Part shown: positions 28,505 to 41,150 of the stretch, piece by piece
Layout: every line of letters starts with the position of its first letter
Position numbering within the stretch: position 1 is the stretch's first letter
From: Petrolisthes cinctipes
Lineage: Eukaryota > Arthropoda > Malacostraca > Decapoda > Porcellanidae
Direction of reading: 5' to 3'
Length of the DNA: 64,000 nucleotides
NCBI GenBank assembly: GCA_033782935.1
Contig: JAWQEG010000490.1
Span: forward strand, 2,448,001 to 2,512,000
Program-made: the position numbers and the translations under genes
The notes under the pieces: generated by a model
Told to the model about the DNA's origin: nothing
The model's database searches: none
Seen by the model: only the letters and a program-made list of their open reading frames with translations

Positions 28505-30493
28505 GGACTGAATTTGAGATATCGACTTTTTGGCACCTAAAAGATCGATTTTTAGCATGTTTTTAGCCTATATTTTGAAAATATTCTAGCACTGTACAGA
28601 TTGCTTCTGGGACCCCAAAATATTGAATTTTCGGGTGTTTTGAGCCTGAATTTGAGATATAAACGGGTACAGAAGATACATGCACATATTGACTTTGGGC
28701 ATCTAAAATATCGATTTTCAGCATGTTTTGGGCCTGTATTTTGAAAATACTCTAACACTGAGTAGGCATGTACAGATTGCTTCTGGGACCCCAAAATATT
28801 GAATTTTCGGGTGTTTTGAGCCTATATTTGAGATATAAACGGGTACTGAAGATGCATGCACATATCGACTTTTGTGCACCTAAAAGATCGATTTTCAGTA
28901 TGTTTTGAGCATGTATTTTGAAAATACTCTAACACTGAGTAGGCATGTACAGATCGCTTCTGGGACCCCTAAATATCGAATTTTCGGGTGTTTTGGGACT
29001 GAATTTGAGATATCGACTTTTTGGCACCTAAAAGATCGATTTTTAGCATGTTTTTAGCCTATATTTTGAAAATATTCTAGCACTGTACAGATTGCTTCTG
29101 GGACCCCAAAATATTGAATTTTCGGGTGTTTTGAGCCTGAATTTGAGATATAAACGGGTACAGAAGATACATGCACATATTGACTTTAAGCACCAAAAAT
29201 ATCGATTTTCAGCATGTTTTGGGCCTGAATTTTGAAAATACTCTAACACGGAGTAGGCATGTACAGATACCTTCTGGGACCTCTAAATATCGAATTTTCG
29301 GGTGTTTTGGGACTGAATTTGAGATATCGATTTTTTGGCACCTAAAATGTCGATTTTTAGCATGTTTTTAGCCTATATTTTGAAAATATTCTAGCACTGT
29401 GTAGGCATGTACAGATTGCTTCTGGGACCCCAAAATATTGAATTTTCGGGTGTTTTGAGCCTGAATTTGAGATATAAACGGGTACAGAAGATACATGCAC
29501 ATATTGACTTTGGGCATCTAAAATATCGATTTTCAGCATGTTTTGGGCCTGTATTTTGAAAATACTCTAACACTGAGTAGGCATGTACAGATTGCTTCTG
29601 GGACCCCAAAATATTGAATTTTAGGGTCTTTTGAGCCTGAATTTGAGATATAAACGGGTACTGAAGATGCATGCACATATCGACTTTTGTGCACCTAAAA
29701 GATCGATTTTCAGTATGTTTTGAGCATGTATTTTGAAAATACTCTAACACGGAGTAGGCATGTACAGATCGCTTCTGGGACCCCTAAATATCGAATTTTC
29801 GGGTGTTTTGGGACTGAATTTGAGATATCGACTTTTTGGCACCTAAAAGATCGATTTTTAGCATGTTTTTAGCCTATATTTTGAAAATATTCTAGCACTG
29901 TACAGATTGCTTCTGGGACCCCAAAATATTGAATTTTCGGGTGTTTTGAGCCTGAATTTGAGATATAAACGGGTACAGAAGATACATGCACATATTGACT
30001 TTGGGCATCTAAAATATCGATTTTCAGCATGTTTTGGGCCTGTATTTTGAAAATACTCTAACACTGAGTAGGCATGTACAGATTGCTTCTGGGACCCCAA
30101 AATATTGAATTTTCGGGTGTTTTGAGCCTATATTTGAGATATAAACGGGTACTGAAGATGCATGCACATATCGACTTTTGTGCACCTAAAAGATCGATTT
30201 TCAGTATGTTTTGAGCATGTATTTTGAAAATACTCTAACACTGAGTAGGCATGTACAGATCGCTTCTGGGACCCCTAAATATCGAATTTTCGGGTGTTTT
30301 GGGACTGAATTTGAGATATCGACTTTTTGGCACCTAAAAGATCGATTTTTAGCATGTTTTTAGCCTATATTTTGAAAATATTCTAGCACTGTACAGATTG
30401 CTTCTGGGACCCCAAAATATTGAATTTTCGGGTGTTTTGAGCCTGAATTTGAGATATAAACGGGTACAGAAGATACATGCACATATTGACTTT
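28505..30493. repeat. Tandem duplication with 1306-bp shift
   Basis: About 28505-29187 recurs at about 29811-30493. Both copies have the private variant GAGCCTATATTTGAG and the deletion form ACTGTACAG in the same positions. They part near 29187, where this copy reads ACTTTAAGCACC and the other ACTTTGGGCACC. Confidence 0.65.
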
Positions 30494-33390
30494 GGGCACC
30501 AAAAATATCGATTTTCAGCATGTTTTGGGCCTGAATTTTGAAAATACTCTAACACGGAGTAGGCATGTACAGATCGCTTCTTGGACCCTAAAATATCGAA
30601 TTTTCGGGTGTTTAGGGCCAGAATTTGAGATATAAACGGGTACAGAAGATGCATGCACATATCGACTTTTGGGCACCTAAAAGATCGATTTTCAGTATGT
30701 TTTTGGCCTGTATTTTGAAAATACTCTAACACGGAGTAGGCATGTACAGATACCTTCTGGGACCTCTAAATATCGAATTTTCGGGTGTTTTGGGACTGAA
30801 TTTGAGATATCGATTTTTTGGCACCTAAAATGTCGATTTTTAGCATGTTTTTAGCCTATATTTTGAAAATATTCTAGCACTGTGTAGGCATGTACAGATT
30901 GCTTCTGGGACCCCAAAATATTGAATTTTCGGGTGTTTTGAGCCTGAATTTGAGATATAAACGGGTACAGAAGATACATGTACATATTGACTTTTGGCAT
31001 CTAAAATATCGATTTTCAGCATGTTTTGGGCCTGAATTTTGAAAAAAACTCTAACACGGAGTAGGCATGTACAGATTGCTTCTGGGACCCCAAAATATTG
31101 AATTTTCGGGTGTTTTGAGCCTGAATTTGAGATATAAACGGGTACTGAAGATGCATGCACATATCGACTTTTGTGCACCTAAAAGATCGATTTTCAGTAT
31201 GTTTTGAGCATGTATTTTGAAAATACTCTAACACGGAGTAGGCATGTACAGATCGCTTCTGGGACCCCTATATATCGAATTTTTGGGTGTTTTGGGACTG
31301 AATTTGAGATATCGACTTTTTGGCACCTAAAAGATCGATTTTTAGCATGTTTCTAGCCTATATTTTGAAAATATTCTAGCACTGTACAGATTGCTTCTGG
31401 GACCGCAAAATATTGAATTTTCGGGTGTTTTGAGCCTGAATTTGAGATATAAACGGGTACAGAAGATACATGCACATATTGACTTTGGGCACCAAAAATA
31501 TCGATTTTCAGCATGTTTTGGGCCTGAATTTTGAAAATACTCTAACACGGAGTAGGCATGTACAGATCGCTTCTGGGACCCTAAAATATCGAATTTTCGG
31601 GTGTTTAGGGCCAGAATTTGAGATATAAACGGGTACAGAAGATGCATGCTCATATCGACTTTTGGGCACCTAAAAGATCGATTTTCAGTATGTTTTTGGC
31701 CTGTATTTTGAAAATACTCTAACACGGAGTAGGCATGTACAGATACCTTCTGGGACCTCTAAATATCGAATTTTTGGGTGTTTTGGGACTGAATTTGAGA
31801 TATCGATTTTTTGGCACCTAAAATGTCGATTTTTAGCATGTTTTTAGCCTATATTTTGAAAATATTCTAGCACTGTGTAGGCATGTACAGATTGCTTCTG
31901 GGACCCCAAAATATTGAATTTTCGGGTGTTTTGAGCCTGAATTTGAGATATAAACGGGTACAGAAGATACATGTACATATTGACTTTTGGCATCTAAAAT
32001 ATCGATTTTCAGCATGTTTTGGGCCTGAATTTTGAAAAAAACTCTAACACGGAGTAGGCATGTACAGATTGCTTCTGGGACCCCAAAATATTGAATTTTC
32101 GGGTGTTTTGAGCCTATATTTGAGATATAAACGGGTACTGAAGATGCATGCACATATCGACTTTTGTGCACCTAAAAGATCGATTTTCAGTATGTTTTGA
32201 GCATGTATTTTGAAAATACTCTAACACTGAGTAGGCATGTACAGATCGCTTCTGGGACCCCTAAATATCGAATTTTCGGGTGTTTTGGGACTGAATTTGA
32301 GATATCGACTTTTTGGCACCTAAAAGATCGATTTTTAGCATGTTTTTAGCCTATATTTTGAAAATATTCTAGCACTGTACAGATTGCTTCTGGGACCCCA
32401 AAATATTGAATTTTCGGGTGTTTTGAGCCTGAATTTGAGATATAAACGGGTACAGAAGATACATGCACATATTGACTTTGGGCACCAAAAATATCGATTT
32501 TCAGCATGTTTTGGGCCTGAATTTTGAAAATACTCTAACACGGAGTAGGCATGTACAGATCGCTTCTTGGACCCTAAAATATCGAATTTTCGGGTGTTTA
32601 GGGCCAGAATTTGAGATATAAACGGGTACAGAAGATGCATGCACATATCGACTTTTGGGCACCTAAAAGATCGATTTTCAGTATGTTTTTGGCCTGTATT
32701 TTGAAAATACTCTAACACGGAGTAGGCATGTACAGATACCTTCTGGGACCTCTAAATATCGAATTTTCGGGTGTTTTGGGACTGAATTTGAGATATCGAT
32801 TTTTTGGCACCTAAAATGTCGATTTTTAGCATGTTTTTAGCCTATATTTTGAAAATATTCTAGCACTGTGTAGGCATGTACAGATTGCTTCTGGGACCCC
32901 AAAATATTGAATTTTCGGGTGTTTTGAGCCTGAATTTGAGATATAAACGGGTACAGAAGATACATGTACATATTGACTTTTGGCATCTAAAATATCGATT
33001 TTCAGCATGTTTTGGGCCTGAATTTTGAAAAAAACTCTAACACGGAGTAGGCATGTACAGATTGCTTCTGGGACCCCAAAATATTGAATTTTCGGGTGTT
33101 TTGAGCCTGAATTTGAGATATAAACGGGTACTGAAGATGCATGCACATATCGACTTTTGTGCACCTAAAAGATCGATTTTCAGTATGTTTTGAGCATGTA
33201 TTTTGAAAATACTCTAACACGGAGTAGGCATGTACAGATCGCTTCTGGGACCCCTATATATCGAATTTTTGGGTGTTTTGGGACTGAATTTGAGATATCG
33301 ACTTTTTGGCACCTAAAAGATCGATTTTTAGCATGTTTTTAGCCTATATTTTGAAAATATTCTAGCACTGTACAGATTGCTTCTGGGACC
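30070..33390. repeat. Tandem duplication with 1986-bp shift
   Basis: About 30070-31400 recurs at about 32056-33390. Shared private variants are GAGCCTATATTTGAG, CTTCTTGGACCCTAAAATA, ACATGTACATATTGAC, GAAAAAAACTC, and CCCCTATATATCGAATTTTTGGG. Confidence 0.75.
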
Positions 33391-36300
33391 CCAAAATATT
33401 GAATTTTCGGGTGTTTTGAGCCTGAATTTGAGATATAAACGGGTACTGAAGATGCATGCACATATCGACTTTTGTGCACCTAAAAGATCGATTTTCAGTA
33501 TGTTTTCAGCATGTATTTTAAAAATACTCTAACACGGAGTAGGCATGTACAGATCGCTTCTGGGACCCCTAAATATCGAATTTTCGGGTGTTTTGGGACT
33601 GAATTTGAGATATCGACTTTTTGGCTCCTAAAAGATCGATTTTTAGCATGTTTTTAGCCTATATTTTGAAAATATTCTAGCACTGAGTAGGCATGTACAG
33701 ATTGCTTCTGGAACCCCAAAATATTGAATTTTCGGGTGTTTTGAGCCTGAATTTGAGATATAAACGGGTACAGAAGATACATGCACATATTGACTTTAGG
33801 CACCAAAAATATCGATTTTCAGCATGTTTTGGGCCTGTATTTTGAAAATACTCTAACACTGAGTAGGCATGTACAGATTGCTTCTGGGACCCCAAAATAT
33901 TGAATTTTCGGGTCTTTTGAGCCTGAATTTGAGATATAAACGGGTACTGAAGATGCATGCACATATCGACTTTTGTGCACCTAAAAGATCGATTTTCAGT
34001 ATGTTTTGAGCATGTATTTTGAAAATACTCTAACACGGAGTAGGCATGTACAGATCGCTTCTGGGACCCCTAAATATCGAATTTTCGGGTGTTTTGGGAC
34101 TGAATTTGAGATATCGACTTTTTGGCACCTAAAAGATCGATTTTTAGCATGTTTTTAGCCTATATTTTGAAAATATTCTAGCACTGTACAGATTGCTTCT
34201 GGGACCCCAAAATATTGAATTTTCGGGTGTTTTGAGCCTGAATTTGAGATATAAACGGGTACAGAAGATACATGCACATATTGACTTTGGGCACCAAAAA
34301 TATCGATTTTCAGCATGTTTTGGGCCTGAATTTTGAAAATACTCTAACACGGAGTAGGCATGTACAGATCGCTTCTGGGACCCTAAAATATCGAATTTTC
34401 GGGTGTTTAGGGCCAGAATTTGAGATATAAACGGGTACAGAAGATGCATGCACATATCGACTTTTGGGCACCTAAAAGATCGATTTTCAGTATGTTTTTG
34501 GCCAGTATTTTGAAAATACTCTAACACGGAGTAGGCATGTACAGATACCTTCTGGGACCTCTAAATATCGAATTTTTGGGTGTTTTGGGACTGAATTTGA
34601 GATATCGATTTTTTGGCACCTAAAATGTCGATTTTTAGCATGTTTTTAGCCTATATTTTGAAAATATTCTAGCACTGTGTAGGCATGTACAGATTGCTTC
34701 TGGGACCCCAAAATATTGAATTTTCGGGTGTTTTGAGCCTGAATTTGAGATATAAACGGGTACAGAAGATACATGTACATATTGACTTTTGGCATCTAAA
34801 ATATCGATTTTCAGCATGTTTTGTGCCTGAATTTTGAAAAAACTCTAACACGGAGTAGGCATGTACAGATTGCTTCTGGGACCCCAAAATATTGAATTTT
34901 CGGGTGTTTTGAGCCTGAATTTGAGATATAAACGGGTACTGAAGATGCATGCACATATCGACTTTTGTGCACCTAAAAGATCGATTTTCAGTATGTTTTG
35001 AGCATGTATTTTGAAAATACTCTAACACGGAGTAGGCATGTACAGATCGCTTCTGGGACCCCTAAATATCGAATTTTCGGGTGTTTTGGGACTGAATTTG
35101 AGATATCGACTTTTTGGCACCTAAAAGATCGATTTTTAGCATGTTTTTAGCCTATATTTTGAAAATATTCTAGCACTGTACAGATTGCTTCTGGGACCCC
35201 AAAATATTGAATTTTCGGGTGTTTTGAGCCTGAATTTGAGATATAAACGGGTACTGAAGATGCATGCACATATCGACTTTTGTGCACCTAAAAGATCGAT
35301 TTTCAGTATGTTTTGAGCATGTATTTTGAAAATACTCTAACACGGAGTAGGCATGTACAGATCGCTTCTGGGACCCCTAAATATCGAATTTTCGGGTGTT
35401 TTGGGACTGAATTTGAGATATCGACTTTTTGGCACCTAAAAGATCGATTTTTAGCATGTTTTTAGCCTATATTTTGAAAATATTCTAGCACTGTACAGAT
35501 TGCTTCTGGGACCCCAAAATATTGAATTTTCGGGTGTTTTGAGCCTGAATTTGAGATATAAACGGGTACAGAAGATACATGCACATATTGACTTTGGGCA
35601 CCAAAAATATCGATTTTCAGCATGTTTTGGGCCTGAATTTTGAAAATACTCTAACACGGAGTAGGCATGTACAGATCGCTTCTGGGACCCTAAAATATCG
35701 AATTTTCGGGTGTTTAGGGCCAGAATTTGAGATATAAACGGGTACAGAAGATGCATGCACATATCGACTTTTGGGCACCTAAAAGATCGATTTTCAGTAT
35801 GTTTTTGGCCTGTATTTTGAAAATACTCTAACACGGAGTAGGCATGTACAGATACCTTCTGGGACCTCTAAATATCGAATTTTTGGGTGTTTTGGGACTG
35901 AATTTGAGATATCGATTTTTTGGCACCTAAAATGTCGATTTTTAGCATGTTTTTAGCCTATATTTTGAAAATATTCTAGCACTGTACAGATTGCTTCTGG
36001 GACCCCAAAATATTGAATTTTCGGGTGTTTTGAGCCTGAATTTGAGATATAAACGGGTACTGAAGATGCATGCACATATCGACTTTTGTGCACCTAAAAG
36101 ATCGATTTTCAGTATGTTTTGAGCATGTATTTTAAAAATACTCTAACACGGAGTAGGCATGTACAGATCGCTTCTGGGACCCCTAAATATCGAATTTTCG
36201 GGTGTTTTGGGACTGAATTTGAGATATCGACTTTTTGGCACCTAAAAGATCGATTTTTAGCATGTTTTTAGCCTATATTTTGAAAATATTCTAGCACTGA

Positions 36301-37768
36301 GTAGGCATGTACAGATTGCTTCTGGAACCCCAAAATATTGAATTTTCGGGTGTTTTGAGCCTGAATTTGAGATATAAACGGGTACAGAAGATACATGCAC
36401 ATATTGACTTTGGGCACCAAAAATATCGATTTTCAGCATGTTTTGATCCTTAATTTTGAAAATACTCTAACACGGAGTAGGCATGTACAGATCGCTTCTG
36501 GGACCCCAAAATATCGAATTTTCGGGTGTTTAGGGCCAGAATTTGAGATATAAACGGGTACAGAAGATGCATGCACATATCGACTTTTGGGCACCTAAAA
36601 GATCGATTTTCAGTATGTTTTTGGCCTGTATTTTGAAAATACTCTAACACGGAGTAGGCATGTACAGATACCTTCTGGGACCTCTAAATATCGAATTTTC
36701 GGGTGTTTTGGGACTGAATTTGAGATATCGATTTTTTGGCACCTAAAATGTCGATTTTTAGCATGTTTTTAGCCTATATTTTGAAAATATTCTAGCACTG
36801 TGTAGGCATGTACAGATTGCTTCTGGGACCCCAAAATATTGAATTTTCGGGTGTTTTGAGCCTGAATTTGAGATATAAACGGGTACAGAAGATACATGCA
36901 TATATTGACTTTGGGCATCTAAAATATCGATTTTCAGCATGTTTTGGGCCTGTATTTTGAAAATACTCTAACACTGAGTAGGCATGTACAGATTGCTTCT
37001 GAGACCCCAAAATATTGAATTTTTGGGTGTTTTGAGCCTGAATTTGAGATATAAACGGGTACTGAAGATGCATGCACATATCGACTTTTGTGCACCTAAA
37101 AGATCGATTTTCAGTATGTTTTGAGCATGTATTTTGAAAATACTCTAACACGGAGTAAGCATGTACAGATCGCTTCTGGGACCCCTAAATATCGAATTTT
37201 TGGGTGTTTTGGGACTGAATTTGAGATATCGACTTTTTGGCACCTAAAAGATCGATTTTTAGCATGTTTTTAACCTATATTTTGAAAATATTCTAGCACT
37301 GAGTAGGCATGTACAGATTGCTTCTGGGACCCCAAAATATTGAATTTTCGGGTGTTTTGAGCCTGAATTTGAGATATAAACGGGTACCGAAGATACATGC
37401 ACATATTGACTTTGGGCACCAAAAATATCGATTTTCAGCATGTTTTGGGCCTGAATTTTTTAAAATACTCTAACACGGAGTAGGCATGTACAGATCGCTT
37501 CTGGGACCCCAAAATATCGAATTTTCGGGTGTTTAGGGCCAGAATTTGAGGTATAAACGGGTACAGAAGATGCATGCACATATCGACTTTTGGGCACCTA
37601 AAAGATCGATTTTCAGTATGTTTTTGGCCTGTATTTTGAAAATACTCTAACACGGAGTAGGCATGTACAGATACCTTCTGGGACCTCTAAATATCGAATT
37701 TTCGGGTGTTTTGGGACTGAATTTGAGATATCGATTTTTTGGCACCTAAAATGTCGATTATTGGTATA

Positions 37769-37978
37769 GTGAAACCAGCACAGCTGTTTGCTATAGAATA
37801 GGCCCCTTCACAAGCCCAGGCCCCGTATAGGCATAATCTGGGTTGGAAGGGTCAATTCCGTGACGTTCATCAGAAGTAAATAAAATTCAAATCAGGCACT
37901 GTACTGATAGTGGAACCACCTAGTGGTGGTGAGGTGAGGTATTAAGCCCCTCCTCCGCTTAATACCGCTCGCCCACTC
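37769..37978 (+). repeat. Left inverted terminal repeat
   Basis: It runs from GTGAAACCAGCACAGCTG to GCTCGCCCACTC and pairs with 44950-45159. By eye there are six mismatches in 210 positions and no indels. Nine more bases (from 37760, ATTGGTATA) lie outside it and form the left terminus; ATTGGT also occurs in the same place in the right repeat's complement. Confidence 0.93.
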
Positions 37979-38348
37979 TGTCGCGGAACACGTCTCAGTC
38001 AACATCTACGCTCCTCGCTGCTACGCTATGGTATTGTGTCGCGTGTTCCTGCTAATTTTTTCTTTGGTGTTCTAGTGGCTAGCCTGCTTTGCAGATGTAT
38101 CATGTGTGTTTTCTAGGAGGGTTTTAGGTGTTTATGGGGTTTTTTTCTTCGTTAGGACTTAGTTCTTTTCCTTAAGCGAAGGGGGCTTTTCAGCCCCTGT
38201 TTTCGGAGTTTTTCTCCGTCTGTCCCCCCTTTCACTGTCCCTCCTGCCACTAGTACATGCTTCGTGTGTATTTTATCGGGGTTTCTGGGGTTTTTTAGCG
38301 AGGTTAGTGGGCGCCACGTGGGACTTCTCCGCCCCACGTGGTGAGCAC
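37979..38348 (+). promoter_or_regulatory. Presumed 5' leader of the element
   Basis: No gene was found in this 370-bp stretch between the left inverted repeat and the proposed gag start. It holds an inverted pair GGAACACG (37985-37992) / CGTGTTCC (38042-38049) that could form a stem-loop, at least two short upstream reading frames (for example an ATG near 38027 that stops after about 15 codons), and the twin CACGTG palindromes listed separately. A promoter is expected here or in the terminal repeat by analogy with other DIRS elements, but no TATA box stands out. Confidence 0.4.
38314..38341. promoter_or_regulatory. Twin CCACGTGG palindromes (E-box like)
   Basis: CCACGTGG occurs at 38314-38321 and again at 38334-38341, 20 bp apart centre to centre, just before the proposed gag ATG. 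CACGTG is the core of the E-box bound by bHLH proteins; binding here is inference. The pair could also fold as a hairpin in RNA. Confidence 0.35.
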
Positions 38349-41150
38349 ATGGGGTCTTTGCAGCCCTTCCTCTTGCCTTCCCCGATTATTATGTGTCCCC
38401 TCTCGGTAAGGGGGAGTGAGAATTGTGCCCTGGTTCTCTCTTCCTCTCCCGGGTGGGGGTTTTTTATTTTATTTTTGGGGTTTTTCCATTATTTTCAGCC
38501 TGGAATGTTTCTTCTCAGGCTTTCGGGTCCCCTCCTACCCCTCCTTCTGGTTCTTCTGTCCGGGGGGGCCCTTATTTACCCGCTCCATGTGGCGGACGGT
38601 TTTGGTTTTACGGGGTTTTTCCCTGGGCGGCTGCGCGAGTGTGGGGGATCGTGTCCTGGTCCCCAGGTTCAGCGGGCGTGTCCCGCGCTTCTTTCCTTCG
38701 GGGAGGATGGGTTTCGTGTCTTCTGTGTTCCAGTGTTTGCACGTGTTAACCCATGTTTGTGTATTCTTTTCTCCCCCAGCCTACTCGTGCCCTTTGTGCT
38801 GCCTCAGGATGTACCGTGCGGGTCTCGCCTGACGGACACCTGCACTGTTCACCTCACGCACCCTGCTTCACTCCCTTGGGTTACGACCCTTTGGCGTGTG
38901 GTGTGTGCCACCCCTGGGCTGAGTTGTGTCGGGTTACCTCCCCTTCTGCCCGCTCCAAGCTCCCTGCCCTTGCTTCTCTTCGTATGGCGTGGACGAGGGC
39001 TAGGAGAATGGCCCACAAACGAGACGGTTCTTCTTTGGCGTGGGTGGACCCGATTTTGGGAGCGGACCTGGGTTTATTCAGGACCCGTTACCCTTCTTCC
39101 TGTCTCTCGGAGTCTCAGGGGCTAGAACCTCCTGAGGCCCGAGAGATTGAGCCTCCTTCCCTAGGCGGTACTACGACTCCTTCTCGGGGCTTATCCCCCC
39201 GGGAAACGAGCGAGTCTGTCGCGCTGGTTCTCCCGACTGCCTCACCGGTACAAGGGCCCAGCAGGGAACCCCCAGCTTCACCTCCTACTAGAGCTGGCTC
39301 CTCAGGCCTCTCTAGAGGACGCAAGCGTTCAGCTAAAAGGTCCCGCCACTCCAGGAAGTCCCGTGCTCGTCGCCGTTCTCCTTCCTCCTCTTCTTCGTCG
39401 TCCTCTTCCTCTTCTTCGTCGTCGTGGAGCTCTCCTTCGCCCGCCCGCAATTCCCGCAAGGGTAAGCGGGGGGGGAACAGCCCCTCGTCGAGGAAGATAG
39501 TTAAGATCTTCCACGCCCTTATTCCTCACGCTTTTCCTGGGGCTTCCGTCGCGCAGCCTCCGGCTGTCGCTACGGAACCCGCTCCTGTTCCCCCGCCTCC
39601 CGCTGCTGCTCCCGTCGAGGGCGCGAGTCCTCCCGGGGATGTGGGAGTCCTTTTCGTGCCTCCCGTTTCCCCGGGGCTCGAGTCTCCGTCGGGGGACGTA
39701 GCTGAGGAGTTGGTTACCTCCGCACCTCCGTCCCCGTCACCCCCTCCTTCGGGGGACGGATACCTTCCCTACTCTTGGTCTCTTCTCCCTCCTACCTGGA
39801 CCCACTCTTCGGAGGAGGGCAGACTGGTGGCTTGGTCTCCGGACACGGCTCAACCAGACGTGTGGATCCGGAGGGATGACGTCGTGGTGAAGTGGGGGGC
39901 GGATGAGAAGGGCGAGGCTATTCCCTTCTACAAGGTCCGTCCTATCTCAGCGCCCGTACCCACTTCATCTAGGGTGTCCTCTGCGGCGACCCTGGACGCG
40001 ATGGGTTTTCTGGTGGAGTACAGCCAGCTACACTTGTCCGGGGCTTGGAGGATTGACCGCTCCCACGGTAACACGGCTCTCCTCCTTTCCCCGGACGCGT
40101 ACTTCCCGGGGGATAAGGGCGAAGGGGACCTGGACATTCCAGCCCTTCTCCTTAAGTCCCTGGACCACCAGAGAAACAACGCGCCCAGGAAGCCCCCTCC
40201 TCCGTCTTTCCCCGTCATCCTCCCTCATTCCCGGGCCCCCCCGGGCTTGAGGGAGTGCCTGTGGAAGACGGAGAAGGAGCCCCCGGTCCCCTATCAGCTG
40301 AAGGAGCCCGATGGTAAGTTGCGACAGGCGGAGTCTGCTACCCGTCTAGAGTTGGCCCACACCATCTCCACGGGAGCAGCCGCCTCGTTGATTAGGGACT
40401 GCCTCAACGCCCTAACCAACTCCTACCACGAGATGTCGGGTGTACAGCTAGCGTGAGTACCTTACTCGTGTGTCATGTTTTTTAGGGATGCTGGGTAGAG
40501 GGTCTCTCTGTTACTCCCGGGTACTTATCCCCGGGTTCGCTCGGTTTTTTCCTTGTTTACCCCTTACAGTGACACCCTCTCTTCCATGGCCACCGTGATG
40601 GAGGGCGTGGCGGCGATGACGACCCACTTCATGCGGGAGGAGGCGAAGGCGTTCGCCGAGGCGAGACTGGCAGCCCGCCAGGCGGCGGCTAAATCTGCGC
40701 CGGAGATGGCACAGAGGGGAGTGGTGCGAGCTGCCCCCTTGTCCCCCGCCCTCTTTGACCAACCGGCGACAGACACGATCTTCGCCTCCCTCCCAGCGGT
40801 AATCAATTTACCAAAGCCCTCCACCTCCAAGTAAGTACCTCTCGTGTTCGTCTTACCCGAGTTGTCACGGGGGTGAAATGAAAGGATTTTCGGGTCTACT
40901 TTGGTTCCTAATCATTCTGTTTGTCCGTAGGCCACGTGCCCCACAGCCAGCCAGACCAGCCTACCAGCCACGGAGGCCCTCCCAGCCCTCCAGGCTACCG
41001 AGGCCCTCCTATCCCACTCCCCCGAGAGCACACAACAGGCCCTCCCAGAGGGGCCAGCAGCCGTTTCGAGGAAGGGGACAGGGCTCCAAGTCCTACTCGA
41101 AGCCCAAGTCCTCCTTCAACCACCCCGCCCAGAAGGACCGCGCCACTTGA
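38349..41150 (+). CDS. Gag-like protein of DIRS element, four exons
   Basis: Proposed exons are 38349-38405, 38780-40452, 40570-40830 and 40931-41150. They sum to 2211 nt (736 residues plus stop) and all three joins keep one frame. The second exon begins a cysteine/histidine-rich segment, with Cys 25, 30, 42, 48, 59 and 62 and His 39 and 41, like the zinc-binding N-terminal clusters of DIRS gag proteins. An arginine/serine-rich basic stretch follows (about residues 195-220), then a run of some 14 serines (about 219-235), a proline-rich linker, a more conserved-looking central region, and a basic C-terminus rich in Arg, Pro and Gln (RGRGQGSKSYSK) suited to RNA binding. The start ATG at 38349 is chosen because its short exon ends in phase 0 at GTAAGG and matches the phase-0 acceptor at 38779; an in-frame ATG at 38391 is also possible. 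The role (RNA-binding structural protein) is inferred from position and composition. Confidence 0.6.
38406..38779 (+). other. Candidate spliceosomal intron 1 (gag)
   Basis: Donor TCG/GTAAGG at 38406 and acceptor CTTTTCTCCCCCAG ending at 38779, 374 bp, phase 0. Without it the zinc-cluster frame has no ATG before the cysteine cluster: the frame opens at a TTG at 38753, inside the intron. Confidence 0.6.
40453..40569 (+). other. Candidate spliceosomal intron 2 (gag)
   Basis: Donor GC/GTGAGTACC and acceptor TTGTTTACCCCTTACAG/T, 117 bp. Splicing joins GC to T to give an alanine codon and continues in the open frame at 40570. Unspliced, the gag frame stops at TGA within the donor itself. Confidence 0.75.
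40831..40930 (+). other. Candidate spliceosomal intron 3 (gag)
   Basis: Donor CCAA/GTAAGTACC and acceptor TTCTGTTTGTCCGTAG/G, 100 bp. Splicing joins AA to G (lysine) and continues into the basic C-terminal frame. Unspliced, the frame stops at TAA inside the donor. A second acceptor CCCCACAG ends at 40946. Confidence 0.75.

Larger units (their letters stand above)
1..37759. repeat. Left satellite array with higher-order repeats
   Basis: This stretch is continuous tandem satellite, AT-rich and without genes. Each monomer starts near a GCATGTTTT or GTATGTTTT word, followed by a TATTTTGAAAATA dyad, a TAGGCATGTACAGAT word, a CTTCTGGGACC word and a TTTTCGGG word. Monomers come in three lengths (about 176, 177 and 148 bp) that make a 501-bp trimer. 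Many minus-strand reading frames of 60-130 codons run through it, but they are repeats of one another and reflect low stop density plus a period divisible by three. The array ends abruptly inside a monomer at 37759, where the retrotransposon begins. The function is unknown; centromeric or pericentromeric heterochromatin is an inference. Confidence 0.97.

Noticed and set aside
5400..33390. Block duplications as assembly errors
   Set aside because: Not fully excluded, but the copies differ at scattered private bases (for example 383 TTTTAGGCC against TTTTGGGCC at the matching site), which argues against simple duplication of one contig piece.
1..37759. Dozens of similar minus-strand reading frames of 60-161 codons in the satellite
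   Set aside because: They are the same repeated translation in two overlapping frames. The period of 501 bp is divisible by three and the minus strand has few stops, so frames recur automatically; they begin and end at repeat positions and break at small indels.
38307..39125. Frame of 272 codons near the gag start
   Set aside because: It lacks an ATG at its first codon, crosses the proposed intron 1 and is hydrophobic low-complexity sequence; the cysteine cluster lies in another frame.
39115..39529. Acidic and arginine-rich minus-strand frames
   Set aside because: Antisense shadows of the serine/arginine-rich part of gag.
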